Below are positions 1 through 11,601 of a stretch of DNA of 64,000 bases, piece after piece (position 1 is the stretch's first letter; each line of letters starts with the position of its first letter). A model generated the notes under the pieces. That model was not told the DNA's origin, searched no databases, and saw nothing but the letters and a program-made list of their open reading frames with translations. This DNA comes from Exophiala sp. HKRS030 (taxonomy: Eukaryota > Ascomycota > Eurotiomycetes > Chaetothyriales > Herpotrichiellaceae). The stretch is from assembly GCA_023897205.1 (NCBI GenBank), contig JAHWDD010000004.1, positions 496,001-560,000 on the forward strand, written 5' to 3'. Both the position numbers and the translations under genes were made by a program.

Positions 1-2907
1 GGATTTCGACTAAGAAGGCAGAACGATGTCTTGTTGGATAAAACTCCCTTTGGGAACCATGTCTCGTCATTGCTGTGCGTAGGATGAAAACGCGGGGGAC
101 TTTTGCGTCATGGTTGAATCGTCATTCAGGAAGAGCAGCGACGGAAGTTCTGTCACACCGAGGTCTGAATTTCTTTGCTTCAGGATTGTAATCAGACTCG
201 GCCCATTGCTAGCCAGAAGTACACATAAGCCTTTGGTAGGTGCAAAGAATTTGCTTGATGAGGACAAGTCTTGACATGCACGTAACGGAGTAATTGAAAA
301 CGTGTGCTTGACGCAAGTCTTTCTTCCCTCGTCCATCATGGCTCCATGGTAGCAGTTGTGGAATGGGTGAAGTGTGATTACTCTGGGACCCGCAACGGCC
401 TTGAGAAGCTAAGTGGTGCGGCTAAGTGGTGCGGGTATTACGTGGGAGGCTGTGCCGGATCCATTTTTTCCGTTTGCAAGCAATTTTGCCATGGACAGTG
501 TGTGGACTGTTGGAAGACTGAAGCAGACGACACTGAGACGTGTGCAAATTCTGCATCTAGGCTTCCGGAGGTTCCGAAGCTTGATATTTATGCAGTCAGG
601 ATCTAGCATCAAGGCTGAAAGGCATGGGTCAATTTAGCAGTTGAGATAGGAGGGAAATGATAAGTTTAGACTTTTGATAAGATGTGTTGCTCTGTGCATA
701 AAGATTGAGCTGAAAGATACAGCCTCAAGACTTGGGAGTGAGGACTTGGAATCCAATAATCAGGAGGTGCCGCAGATACGAAGAAACGGCGTCCGGGATG
801 AGAATTCCGTTACCCTTTGCGTTGATGGCTTCCCGTCTACTGAGTCTAGAGTCCAAAGTCCAGAGTCCAGAGTCAAGATCAAAGATGTACTCCGTAGGCT
901 AAAAAGGAGGCACGCGACTCTGGACGCGAGCGTGTCGTGTGTCGTGTTGGCACGACACGATTGAGTTGGAAGGCACAGGACATATTTTGTACCTTGATAG
1001 TTCTTGCCTTTTGTAACTCTGTAGACATTGCCAATTTACTGAAGTACATCGAGTCCCTCACAGGTTGAAATGTCTTACGGAAGTTACACCCATTCGAAAC
1101 CAGCATCAATTACTCCATATCTAATCACCGTACGGAGTGCTCAGGGCGGGACAGGAGGGGCCCCTCAGGCGTCGTGTTTCAGCACAATTAATAGTCACCT
1201 AATAGTAAATAGAAAATAGAAAATAGAAAGTACCCAGTAACTGCTCCAAACGTGGCAGCCTGGCCGCGTGCCCGCGTGTCCGCGTGCCCGGCCACCGAGC
1301 TCAGCTAACGTCAAGACCGTTAACCTCGTCTCCAAAGTTTCGCTAAAGCCACCCGGGCGGAATCAACCATGACTTTGTGCTAAAGTTGTGCCAACATTCA
1401 AGTATGTCGTAGTGTGTAGATCGTGTGTGCACCATGATGAAGTATTTTCTAATCTTCCCGTTGGTAGTTGTTAATCTTCAGGAGTGGATGTAGATCAGTA
1501 CCCTTGGGGCTACCAAGGGGCAGTGGCTCGTGGATCTTGAGGAGGCTCAACCTTCAGGTCAGGCACCCCATGCCTAACTAACGCCTAACGTTTAACGCCT
1601 AACGATGAGCCTCCATAGCCCTCAGCTACCGGTAGGCTTAACTATACTGACCACCCAGAGGCCGAGTGCCAGTGCCCACTGCCCACTGCCCAGACATAGG
1701 CCCCTGCAGGCACAAATCTTCGCTTCAAGTCACAGCCCACTTTTCAAGGCTTACCTGAGCAGCCGAGGGCTAACCCAGTTCCCAACTCGTTAGTAGTACG
1801 GAGTCGTAAGTCATAACTCAAGCGATCAAGGCTGGGTCTTTTTGCCTTCTGTAGCACCTGAGAGGCTCATTCAGATATGCAGGCTCAAAGTGGCTCCGAG
1901 TGGCTCGCCCAAAACCCTGGTTGAATTAGCGCCCACCCGTGCGACCCTAGGCCGTAACGAACGCCCAAAAGCCACTAAGCCGCTAGGACCAAGGCAATGA
2001 CTAGGGCGAAAATAGACCCTTGCCACTACTCCCTACAGGCTACAGGACAGTAGGTGAGTACTCCGTAGGTACCTCCGTACACTGATCTATGCACGCCTAT
2101 GATTCCCGAGGCACCCAAGGCATCCAAGTTTCAACCTGGGAGGGCCAAAACTGTCCAGGGGGTATTGGGGAAGATCTCAGGGCGCAGGTACTACTTTAAT
2201 TGGGGCGTTTGTGGACTAGGTTTCATGTTATTCGCCGGCATCCCCTAATCCCCTAAAGCCCAACAGCCCAAAAGCCCAGGATAAGGGGACCCGTGGGCGT
2301 CGGGGCCCTTTAGGCCGTGATACGGAGTACGGGATTCCCACATTGTGCATACTCCATGCTCCGTACATACGGCAATAATCGTCGAGGCCTTTCTTTCTCC
2401 TGAGTCCCGAGTCTTTTCTCACTCATCAGTCATCCAACATCATCACGACTAAGTACGTAGCACTAACCACATTGACCACCACTCGTTACCACCAGTGCCA
2501 CCGACTGACTAGGCTACCACCTACCACCTACCACCTACCAACTTCTACCTCAGCTTCTCAATCTCTCATTTCTCATTTCATCATCTTCCTTCCCCAACTT
2601 TTCTTCCTTTTAGCCACTGGTTCCCTCATTCACACCCAGTTTTTCTTCGCTTTCTTCGCTTTCTTCGCTTTCTTCTCCAGATACCCACTATATCGCCTTG
2701 GTTTTCTTCTTTGTCCTTCCCATCACGACCTGTCACTCATTTCCCCGACATAACACCTGACTGGTGCACACGCATTCCAACAAAGAACACCCGCACGTGA
2801 CCATCCATCAAGGGACACGCGACACCTCACCCGACCATCTCGACATCTTAATATCATCACAACCTCTCCATGATACCTCGTCGACAATAATATCACGTCT
2901 CGCAATC
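1..2907. other. Non-coding region upstream of the PAP2 gene
   Basis: No open frame here reads like a protein family I know. The stretch contains three exact copies of TACGGAGTA or its complement (888, 2059, 2321) and several one-mismatch copies. It also has a small direct repeat of GAGTCCA-type units near 840-875, a CACCTAC repeat near 2515-2545 and a TTCGCTTTCT repeat near 2645-2675. The last 400 bases are CT-rich, as is common in fungal promoters and 5' leaders, so they probably hold the promoter of the gene starting at 2908. Confidence 0.6.
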
Positions 2908-4327
2908 ATGGTCGCCTCGGTTTACAATGCAACTGAGGCTGCTATTGCCGCAAAACCAAACCTGGGGGGCGCTCAATTTGCCTCCCATACCTGGTTAGAA
3001 CCCATTGTCAGTACAAATCCCACTCGTTTCACTGTCGTCAACAATCAAAACTAATCTGGTCTCATCAGATCGTTGTTTCGATAATGATCGCGTCTTTGAC
3101 CTTTAACCGCCGCCATGGTTATCGAATTTTCGAGTCTTCCAGAGGTCGCTCACAGACCAGGACTCCCTTGTCACGTGACATCTCCCAAGAGTCTTCACCC
3201 TCTGGATCATTCATCGACACCGAACCCATCAATGCAGCCGATTCAATAGACCCAATAACAGGCAACCCCAGGTATCCTGCAAAGAAACGAAATTGCTGTG
3301 GTTTGATCATTCGCACCCCCAATTCCTCCCGGTTTGCCGACAACTGGCACAGCCGAGTACTTCAGAAATTCCCTTTTCTGATTGAGATGTTTTACTGGGT
3401 CGCCAATCTGGCCTTTTACGCAGTCACCAAGGCTGTTGCTCAGGTCTTGTTCTCCAAAAATGATGGTCTGAAGCAATTGGCCGAGAACCATGGTCTCCTC
3501 ATCCTTGACATTGAACAAAACTCGTGGTTCAAATGGTTCTTTTTCATCAGAGAAGTCGATTTTCAAGCCTTCTTCTTGAATGGCCATCTCACCGCCATGA
3601 CATTCCTAAACCGCATATACTCTCTAGTACATATTCCAGGAACAGTTGCGTACGTTGTCATGTTTCCCAATACCACAGGAAATCCCCTCGGTCTTCATGA
3701 GCTAACTTATCTCTCAGTTTTCTTTCCTGGTACTACTATTCCGCACCAAACCATGCCACCTTCGCAATCGTCCGTCGCACCATGACCCTCGGTAATTTCG
3801 CCGCCTTCTTCATCTTTACCTTCTTCCCCACTATGCCTCCTCGCCTACTTCCCAAGGAATACGGCTTTCACGATACTGTTCGACAATCCAATTCTGAGTC
3901 AGTTTGGGTCGGAGGAAATTATGTCAATCAACTCGCAGCCATGCCCAGTCTCCATTTCACCTACGCCTTTTGCATCGGATGCACATTTTTATATCACTCT
4001 GGTTTCGGCCGTCGTTTACAACGAAACGAACCACGGAAATCCGCCTTCACCCAGGTCGCCTTCCTCATTGCAGGTGTATGCTATCCATTACTTGTACTCT
4101 CGGTAATTGTCGCCACAGCTAATCATTATTGGTTGGACGCAATGGTCGCCATGTGTACCACGACATTGAGTTTCTTCTGCAACAGAGTTTGGATTTTCTT
4201 GCTTCCAGTGGAGGATGTATTATGTTGGATCCTCCGAATCGAGAAACCAGTCCCTACCACAGGGGACCGACTATTGAGACAAAATGGAGGTCAATATAGG
4301 GCTATCAAAGATGAGGAAGAGCCTTGA
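2908..4327 (+). CDS. PAP2-family integral membrane phosphatase (AUR1-like)
   Basis: Three exons (2908-3006, 3069-3649, 3718-4327) give 429 residues. Intron 1 has donor GTCAGT and a CTAATC branch; intron 2 has donor GTACGT and a GCTAAC branch. Both joins restore frame exactly. The protein has several hydrophobic segments (about 34-45, 95-110, 180-225, 250-265, 305-320, 340-360). The family motifs are MPSLH at 302-306 and HYWLD at 363-367, the second and third signature blocks of the PAP2/vanadium-haloperoxidase fold, with His306, His363 and Asp367 as catalytic candidates. Proteins with this MPSLH form (PAP2_3 group) include inositol-phosphorylceramide synthase and lipid phosphatases. It is therefore probably an ER or Golgi lipid phosphate phosphatase or transferase, with unknown substrate. 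The start was chosen at the first ATG that joins in frame to the conserved WLEPI-IVVS segment. Family assignment is firm; substrate is inference. Confidence 0.85.
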
Positions 4328-5445
4328 TGTTTATTACTTTTGTCAGGATTGTGGGTTTGATGGTGTTTGGAAAGAGAAAGCGAAGCATCACAAGGTGTGA
4401 GAGTATCTCGACATTGGACTTGTGACTTTTGTTGGGTCTCGGTGACACTCGGTAGCATTTCAATCGTCAGAGCTGCGCCGCACTCGTGACGTGAGCAATT
4501 CGCAAGTATAGTCCATGATCTCCACAAGGCACTCGACTACGCTGCGGGGCTCTCCAGACCCTTCTCGTCCCTACAATGCATGAACAATCTCCAACGCATT
4601 GTCACACCAGTCCACATTCGACGAAAATCGGTCAGGAAAGCTCAACGATGACACCAAGAATTTCATGTTCATTGTGATTTTCTACATGGTGAGATAGCAC
4701 CTGACTGTTCATACATCTGGAATTACAGCGCTTCTGGCTTTTTGGGCATTTCAGCAGGGGTAGGATAAATTCCGATTGAGGCATCGGAAAGAGGTTTTTA
4801 TGGATCATACTGGGTTTTACATTTACATGCCAACCTCTACGAGGGATTTTTGGCCTACATTTTCATTTTGAGAAAGGCATGAGAAACGGCTGGTAGGGAA
4901 AGATTGGGCATGACCGAGTCAAAGGTTAGAAATCATATCGACTCATATATATAAACCAGGTCGAAGACTGTACCTTGGTTGATAACTAATTCACACGAAA
5001 TATCAATACCCATACCTTCTCAACAAAACATTCATCGAATAGAGATTACTTCCAAATCCCTTGAATTAGAAAAACATCTTTCTCAGCTGGTAGAACGACA
5101 TCCAGGAATCTCGATCCATTGCACAAAGTGTACGAAACAGTATGTATATATATATCTATATCCTCTGCTCGCCTCTCCTCCAACTTTTATTGCTCTCTCA
5201 AAATATGAACATATGGTCTAGATCGGCTCTCTCCAAATGGACAACCAAGCAATCCATCCCTCCTCATCGGCCTCCTCGTGCATCTCCCCTCTGCCAGTCT
5301 CAGATAGATCCGCGGAACATCGACAGCCCTAATAAGTTAGACCCCTATATCTAGACAACGTGGAAACGAAACGGTAACCGACCATTCTACACCATTCCAC
5401 ACCGTCCCATTGTAGTGCATTGTATGGTATTGTATTGTATTGCAT
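4328..5445. other. Convergent intergenic spacer
   Basis: This is the 3' flank of the PAP2 gene and of the minus-strand zinc-ribbon gene. An 80-codon plus-strand frame at 4979-5221 has no recognisable motif and I do not call it. A TGTATTGTATTG simple repeat lies at about 5420-5445, just past the zinc-ribbon stop codon. No gene seen. Confidence 0.5.
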
Positions 5446-6430
5446 TTACTTGTTCCCCTCGTCCCCGACCGAACCCGCACTGGCACTTGCACTCTGACTT
5501 CCAGCGCCCTCCCCATCCGCCTTCGCTGAAGAACCAGCAGCACCGGGCGCGGGTGTGGGCGCGGGTGTGGGCGCGGGCGCGGTGTCATCGCTGTCCTTTT
5601 TGATCTCGATGATCTACATCGCCATCACCGACGTCGACACCATTAGCCGCAGAACGAGTCAGGGGGAAGGGAAGGGGGGATTATATGGATATTCGCGTAT
5701 GCATCCAAACACTGCGTTGGGTCGGGCGTGCGGCGTTGAGAGGCGTGTTGGAAGGAAGGCTTGTGAGGTAGGTATATGCGTGCGATACAATGCGTGGTGT
5801 GGGATATGGGCTGGGCTGGACTGGACTGGACTAGGGATGGGGATAGGATTTGGGATGGGGATGGGGCGGCGATGACTTACATTATTACCTAGATTTCGAA
5901 GAGTCAGGGTTAGCATTTTGGACGGGGGAGTTGGTGTGTGGGTGTGTAGAGGTGGAGAGAAAGAGAGGTATGTGTATGTGTATATGTATGTGACTAGAGA
6001 ATATGATAATGAGGACAGGGTGCCGAGAGAGAGAAGAAGAAGCAGGGGAGGATGGGAGAGTGAAGGGAGTGTGGTACAAAAGAAAGATATAACACGACGA
6101 CGTTGTCGGCATATGACCGACTGCCTGCCTGCCTGCCTTGGTAGATCATATCCATCAGACACAGATAGATACCTTAGTCAAAGCCGTTCACGTTCACGTT
6201 CATGGACCTGACATGACAGGTCAGGTAACGTTCAACGGCGCAGATATCAACGTAGACAGACAGACACCACCACCATCATCAAAAAATAACATGAAAAACA
6301 ACATCGTTAGCAACAACAGCAACAACAGCAATAAAATAACAAGAAATACCAACTCACAACTAGCACAATGTCCCCATGCGCCGTCCTTGGTCACATCGAC
6401 GCCCGCGCCGCACTCGGGACATTTCGGCAT
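5446..6430 (-). CDS. Small zinc-ribbon protein with an 8-nt microexon
   Basis: Three exons on the minus strand: 6430-6358 (73 nt), 5888-5881 (8 nt) and 5613-5446 (168 nt), giving 82 residues. Exon 1 encodes CPEC, then HCAS, and ends one base into a codon at a perfect GTGAGT donor. The microexon GTAATAAT lies between a GCTAAC branch plus CTAG acceptor and a GTAAGT donor. It supplies the last two bases of a Cys codon and Asn-Asn, and exon 3 continues IIEIKKDSDD. The joined product has the pattern CPxC-(17)-HCxSC, a two-knuckle zinc ribbon at residues 4-25, followed by a Pro/Ala/Thr repeat (TPAP units) and a Ser/Ala/Gly-rich acidic tail. Introns are long for this window (469 and 267 nt). Function is unknown; a nucleic-acid or protein-binding adaptor is a guess. 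An unspliced reading of exon 1 runs CASCEL into a polyleucine frame and is unlikely. Confidence 0.72.
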
Positions 6431-7214
6431 TATTTGGGGACTTTGGGTCGTTCTAAGTAAATGAGTCGATTGGTAATACCTTCAGGGTAGTGTGTACCGT
6501 TGTAGTCCTAGTAGTACAAGGTGGAGGATGAGATAAGGGATGGAGACAAGGACGACGGGAGGAGAGGGGGACGTGTGGTGGAGAGATATGGGATAGATAC
6601 CTAGAGTCCTAGACAGAGAGGGAGAGAGAATGCGTGTGTGTGGTGTGAGAAAGCTATGTAACTAGCAATAGATTTTATTTCCTATCGCGGTCGATATCTT
6701 CCGATGTCACTGGCACTGTTTGGTGGCCTCTGGGCGCGCGTGGTATGGCTGTTAATGGCGTTGGTGGTGGTGATGACGACGATGAAGAGGAGGAGGATAG
6801 GATGGGATATAGGAGGATGTTGTTTTGCTAAGAGATTCGATATCTGCCTTGGAGTACCACAGATGTATTTTCTGTATGTACTGAGGCATCGGAACTCGAG
6901 ATGCTGGTGTTGAGTTGGTGACGTAGTTACTGTGGTTAACTTAGTCATATACGGAGTAGTGGAATGTTGCGTGGTGGGTTCACTGGGTGTGGAGTGGAAC
7001 GGTGATACTGGTGACTAACCGATTAACTTACAGTACCTCTCTCTACTAGGAATGTATGTACATAGCTGTAGCATCATTGTGGCCCTGGGCATTCAGGACA
7101 TTTACATTGGGGAAATTGGGTTGCATAAAAAAAATCTTCAAATTCAGTGCGGGAGAGTGGTTATTTTAACAAGAGATTTGAATTGATTAGATATTAACGT
7201 AGACTGTCTAACGT
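6431..7214. other. Upstream region of the zinc-ribbon gene and 3' flank of GPI1
   Basis: No coding frame supported. This should hold the promoter of the minus-strand zinc-ribbon gene. It contains one exact TACGGAGTA at 6950-6958 and purine-rich GAGAGA runs around 6560-6640. Confidence 0.5.
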
Positions 7215-9506
7215 CTACTTCCAACGTTTCCCTATCGCCCTGCCATAAGACCCCAATGACCCGTTTGAGTCGGATGCCTTTGAAGAGCCATGGTTGGGAG
7301 TTTCGTATTGTACTTCACTCAAGCTCTGCCAGATCTCTCCAACGCTGGCTCTCTCTCGTGGAAGCGCCGAGTATTGTAACCCGTACATCTCGTGTCTCCC
7401 TAGAGGTGGGACGAATCGCCCGGTCAACAGACGGAACATGACTTTGGGCGATAGGTAGTGTTGCTGTATGCGTGCCCAGAGGTGAAAGTATTGTTCGAAG
7501 ATCTGTCGGAGTGATAATGGTGTGGATGAGAGATAGATGTATGCGACGCTCATTGATATTGGCTCTTCGTCTTCCTTTTCCTCGTCCTCTTCATCCTCAT
7601 CTTCTCCGGCGTCTTCTCTTGCCCTATCCCCGATATTCTCCTGGTCTGATGTGGGTTCGGATTTTGAATGTCCTCCATCTTCTTGTTCAGGCAGTTGGAT
7701 CTGTTTGGTGTCTAGAAGTTGAAAATGTATTCCCCCAGGCAATCTCTTACTGTCTTTGACTCGTAACATCAGAGCAAATAATGGAAAGTGATTGAGACAT
7801 GCTAGACATGTGTCTAATGTTGCCTTGACCGAGATGATAGCCATTCGAGCAGATGCAAATGTCAAATAGAAAACGACAACTGTTGGTAACAAGAAGAAGA
7901 GAAGGGTGAATAAGATAGTCCCCAACAGTAGCTGATCCAGATCGTAATCGCAATTGTCAATACGATTCCGCAACACATTTCGCTTTTTCCCTCTGAAGAG
8001 ATGGAATAAGCTGATGATGATTGTAAGCTGCCAGTTGAAAATCCGGGCACTCGCAACGTAGAAAGAGTAGATATGAAGAGTCATCAAACTCAATAGGTCG
8101 GAGAATATTGCAATCGGCATACTTGCTCCAGCAAATGATGAGAAACCAATAAAATATACAATGGTGGGTAGTCTTGGAAGAATGATGACCATTAATGTCG
8201 AAGACCAGTACTCAATGACCCAGAGAAATAGATCTCCAAGGAAGGCTGCGAGTTCAGTGTTCAATTTGAGCCCACCCGGGTAGGACATGAGCCATCGAAT
8301 CATACTCTTAAGGCCTTCAATCATATATTGATCAAGCATGTAGCTGATAAATTGTGAGGTGGCTTTTGCATTTTCATTAATGAAGCTCCCCATTGCAATA
8401 CCGATTATGACATCGTTTGCAACCAGCCAAAGCGAATTATAGAATCGTATATAATCACTGTTGGTGGTTGGGAACGAAGACCAGGTGGCATGGCGTTTTT
8501 GGAGTAGTGAATATTGTGTGGGATAATAGGAAAATTGTTGTAGTCTCAAGTGAACCTGTTGACAACACGCCGAGATATCCTTCAGAGCACGTGGCTCACT
8601 TATGAAGGGAGAAGTTTGTGGTATCCGTTGAAAAGGTAGTCGATATTCCAGAACCTGAAGGAAACCTTCCGCCAGGATGCGATGACAGATGATAGCAATT
8701 TTGAAGATCCATAACAACGAAGGAAAAACATACGTCATGAACAATGTCCACAATGACCATGCAGCAAAGCTGTAAAGTGACTGTGCTGATTCAACCACTC
8801 TTTCACTCACAGATAGACTTCGCTTCCTACGCGGTCCAACGAGAGGAGTATTCTTTTGAAGAAGATCAGCCACTTCTTGGGCGCAATTGATTTGGCGAAG
8901 AATTGTTCCCAAGGCCAATTCTTTGTCGGTTGGATTTTGCCTGATGACAGTATGGAATCGAAGCTTTGTGACTAGTTGGGAGACACGTTTGCGCTCTTCC
9001 TGTTCCTCCACCTCGGCCTCGTCCAATGACTTGGAAGTAGCTTTGGTGCTATTTTGATCACCACCAAGCGTCAATGATATTGGACGGAGTGACATATATT
9101 GCAATTGGTTCGGATTTGGTGGATCAAACAGAACAACTTGCACCGACAGTCCAGCATCAGTGGGACAAAATATATAAGGTCGTTTATTGCCTGGAAGAAT
9201 GAATGCACAAATCTTGGTAGCATCAAAAGTCTCAGGAAGATCCGGATGATTTAAGGTTCCCAGAACGTGCATATTGGACTTTTCGCAGAGTTCAAAGATT
9301 CTTGCCACAGGATATGGGCTATTTCTGAACAAGGTGCCCATCCGAAGCGCAGATTCGACATTTCGTATCTCGACATCTTCAAGAATTGTGATAACAAAGA
9401 GATCTAGGGCTGAATTTCGCCATCCCACGATCACACCAGGTGTAGTTGTGCTAGTCAGGGTACTAGGCCAAAAGACTCGCAGCATTCCATCGTTACTAAC
9501 AACCAT
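7215..9506 (-). CDS. GPI1: GPI1, subunit of the GPI-N-acetylglucosaminyltransferase (PIG-Q homolog)
   Basis: A single 763-codon exon. The N-terminal block (VFWPS at about 11-15, then GVIVGWRNS and LFRNSPYPVARIFEL near 59-73) is typical of fungal Gpi1. A multi-pass hydrophobic region runs from about residue 246 to 570 (first helix near SLWTLFMTYVFPSLLWIF), and the C-terminal block ending in GRFVPPLGRHEMYG (about 695-710) is also conserved in the family. An acidic Glu/Asp run sits near residues 615-640. Gpi1 stabilises the ER complex that transfers GlcNAc to phosphatidylinositol, the first step of GPI-anchor synthesis. The ATG at 9506 matches where family members begin, and MLRVFWPS seven codons later is an alternative start. 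A 92-residue membrane protein gene on the same strand ends only 21 nt upstream of this ATG, which leaves no room for a separate promoter in between. Confidence 0.9.
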   Translation of the reverse strand: MVVSNDGMLRVFWPSTLTSTTTPGVIVGWRNSALDLFVITILEDVEIRNVESALRMGTLFRNSPYPVARIFELCEKSNMHVLGTLNHPDLPETFDATKICAFILPGNKRPYIFCPTDAGLSVQVVLFDPPNPNQLQYMSLRPISLTLGGDQNSTKATSKSLDEAEVEEQEERKRVSQLVTKLRFHTVIRQNPTDKELALGTILRQINCAQEVADLLQKNTPLVGPRRKRSLSVSERVVESAQSLYSFAAWSLWTLFMTYVFPSLLWIFKIAIICHRILAEGFLQVLEYRLPFQRIPQTSPFISEPRALKDISACCQQVHLRLQQFSYYPTQYSLLQKRHATWSSFPTTNSDYIRFYNSLWLVANDVIIGIAMGSFINENAKATSQFISYMLDQYMIEGLKSMIRWLMSYPGGLKLNTELAAFLGDLFLWVIEYWSSTLMVIILPRLPTIVYFIGFSSFAGASMPIAIFSDLLSLMTLHIYSFYVASARIFNWQLTIIISLFHLFRGKKRNVLRNRIDNCDYDLDQLLLGTILFTLLFFLLPTVVVFYLTFASARMAIISVKATLDTCLACLNHFPLFALMLRVKDSKRLPGGIHFQLLDTKQIQLPEQEDGGHSKSEPTSDQENIGDRAREDAGEDEDEEDEEKEDEEPISMSVAYIYLSSTPLSLRQIFEQYFHLWARIQQHYLSPKVMFRLLTGRFVPPLGRHEMYGLQYSALPRERASVGEIWQSLSEVQYETPNHGSSKASDSNGSLGSYGRAIGKRWK

Positions 9507-9527
9507 TGTATCATATTGCCCGGATCT

Positions 9528-9858
9528 TTAGAAGGATCCTCTCCGGCGCAATTGCTCTCGAGCGGAGATTCCGTGTATGGGTGATCTTGGATGCACTGAG
9601 GCTTCGTGCGCAGCGATGCGATCGAGAGGAATAACGAGAGCGACAAAGATTAGAGAAAGGACGGCGAAGGCTTTGGTCGCCCGAGTCTGGTTGAAAGATT
9701 AACGGAGGGGAAATTTGATTTGAACCATTTTGACGCACAATGACACCGTGATCCCAAGCAAAGACAGCCAACTCGTAAAGACGAGTTACAAGATCCCAAC
9801 GCGCTGTGATGTACCCGGCAACGAATATGCCAATCGTCAGGGAGGAGAATGGGTGCAT
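9528..9858 (-). CDS. 92-residue two-helix membrane protein directly upstream of GPI1
   Basis: Two exons (9858-9739 and 9686-9528) separated by a 52-nt intron with a GTGCGT donor, a GTTAATC branch-like site and an AACCAG acceptor. The join is at codon boundaries and gives AWDHGVI-TRATKAFAVL. The product has a hydrophobic N-terminal segment (about 4-17), a charged middle (ARWDLVTRLYELAVFAWDHG), a strong second helix (KAFAVLSLIFVALVIPL, about 45-61) and a basic tail ending REQLRRRGSF. I recognise no named family. The stop TAA (9530-9528) is followed by only 21 nt before the GPI1 ATG. A single dicistronic message, overlapping transcripts, or GPI1 transcription starting inside this gene would each explain that. 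A role with Gpi1 at the ER is suggested only by position. Reading through without splicing gives a basic, low-complexity tail and is less likely. Confidence 0.72.
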
Positions 9859-11601
9859 ATAAGCGGCTTGCTATCTCTGAAGGGACCAGCAGTAGGTTTG
9901 ACGGAGGTAGGTGAAGTGATGTTGGCGCAGCAATTGGGACGGCAGCTCTACGCTGCGTATTCCCGTTATGAATGTGCCTTATACCGAGGCATGGGAGATC
10001 AACCTGAAGTGTCTACAGAGTCGTGTTGCAGAGAAGATATTGTCTAGCATCTACCTTTGCTGTCCCTTGAACGAGGGGGTCATTTTGCTGCGCCGCAGTG
10101 ACGAATCCGCACTAAGCGTGGAAAATGCTTGACCGTAATTTGTGATATGGGCACGGCACTCGTGGGCACTGTACGGATAGTCTTCAAACGCGATTGACCA
10201 ACGTTACTCGGTCTCCATCTCAATCCGCGTATCGTATGTCATTTCCATGCCGTCCGCAGGTTACACAAAACAGCGATATCTTGTTTGTGTTCGAAGGCAA
10301 TCTTTGAACACAAATGTCCGTTATATGGTTATACGGCGAACTAGTTGCGACGATGAGCAAGATATCCAAGGATAAGCAGCAGCGGACAAGTATATTTCCA
10401 ATGTGTGCTTCTCGTCAGATTGCTTTCTGCAAGATCATCTCATGACACCACGCAAGGCCACAGAGCGCGTCGCCATGTCTTGACAAGCTCATCACCAAAA
10501 AGTATCAAAGCCTGGCTTGTTCTAGCGTGATTGCCCTGCAGTTCCACCTTCGGAAGGCAGGAAGGACATGGAACCCCAAACGGGCATTAGCGTCAAATTT
10601 TCGGGCATTTTGGTGGAATGATTGCATGTTAGTGGCTGAACCAACCAATAGAAATTGCAGGAGTTCAACGTCTTCACCGCCGTCTATCACGACCTCACTT
10701 CAGTTTCTATATGGACAGGGTCTTCTGTGCAACGAGCAACAGGCATGATTTGACAGGAAAACATTATCAAACCGGAATTCTCTGTCAAAGGCGGAAGCTC
10801 CTATGCACAGGTCTTCTGTAGGACAGATCTCTGTATCATAGTGTTGTCCGCAAAAGAAAACACTTGTGGTTAAGCGACATCTCGCTTCCAGCCCCCCACA
10901 TTTTTGATATGCATGCGTGAGGCTGAATATCAACCAGCGTCTTGGTTCGTATTTGATCTTTTTTTCAGGCAAGTAAATATCGTTTGGGCGCTGTTTGTCG
11001 ACTTTCGTGGCAATATTCAAGTGGCACATCAATCTTAGCCTTCTTTTTCGTCTTTCGCTAAATCCCGGAGACGGATAGTCGCATTGTTGAGGAGCCAGCG
11101 AGGAAGGGAGAAGTGAAACCGGGAAAACAAGACGATTCTTCACTTGTGCAAGCAGCCGCAGTCATCACCATCACCACCCTTACTCTTGAATCACTCTCAA
11201 GTCTAGAATCACTCTTGCGAGACCGACACCGACACCGGATCACTGATCACTGACTGATCGCTCGTCACTGAGGCAGCGCCACCTTCCGCTGAAAATTCTT
11301 GTCACCCTCTTCACTCAGTGTCTGCCATCTGCACGCGCTAACAGCCTGAACTGTGACTGTGACTGATTGTCTGCCATCAACAAATTCTCCCCACACTACA
11401 AATATCTGACTCTCAATTTTTTCCCACTTCTTCTCATCACATCAACACTCTTAACAATTCTTCTTCAACTCTTTGTCAAGTTCATCAACTCAATCTGTCT
11501 CGCAATCTTGTGGACCAGAACGCCTTGAACTTGGATATCCTCTTACTCTTACTCTTCAAACTTCTATCAAGCATCTGTTCAATCACAATCGTCGATTCAA
11601 G
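9859..11601. other. Divergent intergenic region
   Basis: This separates the minus-strand GPI1 pair from the plus-strand GPI-anchored protein gene and should contain both promoters. Minus-strand frames at 10700-11143 and 11058-11243 have no family motif and are not called. The last 350 bases (11250-11600) are CT-rich with many CTTCT and CATCA runs, as expected for a fungal 5' leader. Confidence 0.5.

Noticed and set aside
5659..6162. 167-codon minus-strand frame rich in Ser, Thr, His and Tyr
   Set aside because: Lies mostly inside the introns of the zinc-ribbon gene and is simple-sequence; no family feature.
6205..6230. Short inverted repeat GACCTG...CAGGTC
   Set aside because: Six-base arms inside a long intron; too short to argue for a terminator or regulator.
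10700..11143. 147-codon minus-strand frame
   Set aside because: No motif, Cys/His/Arg-rich random-looking composition, no signal or domain; lies in a divergent promoter region.
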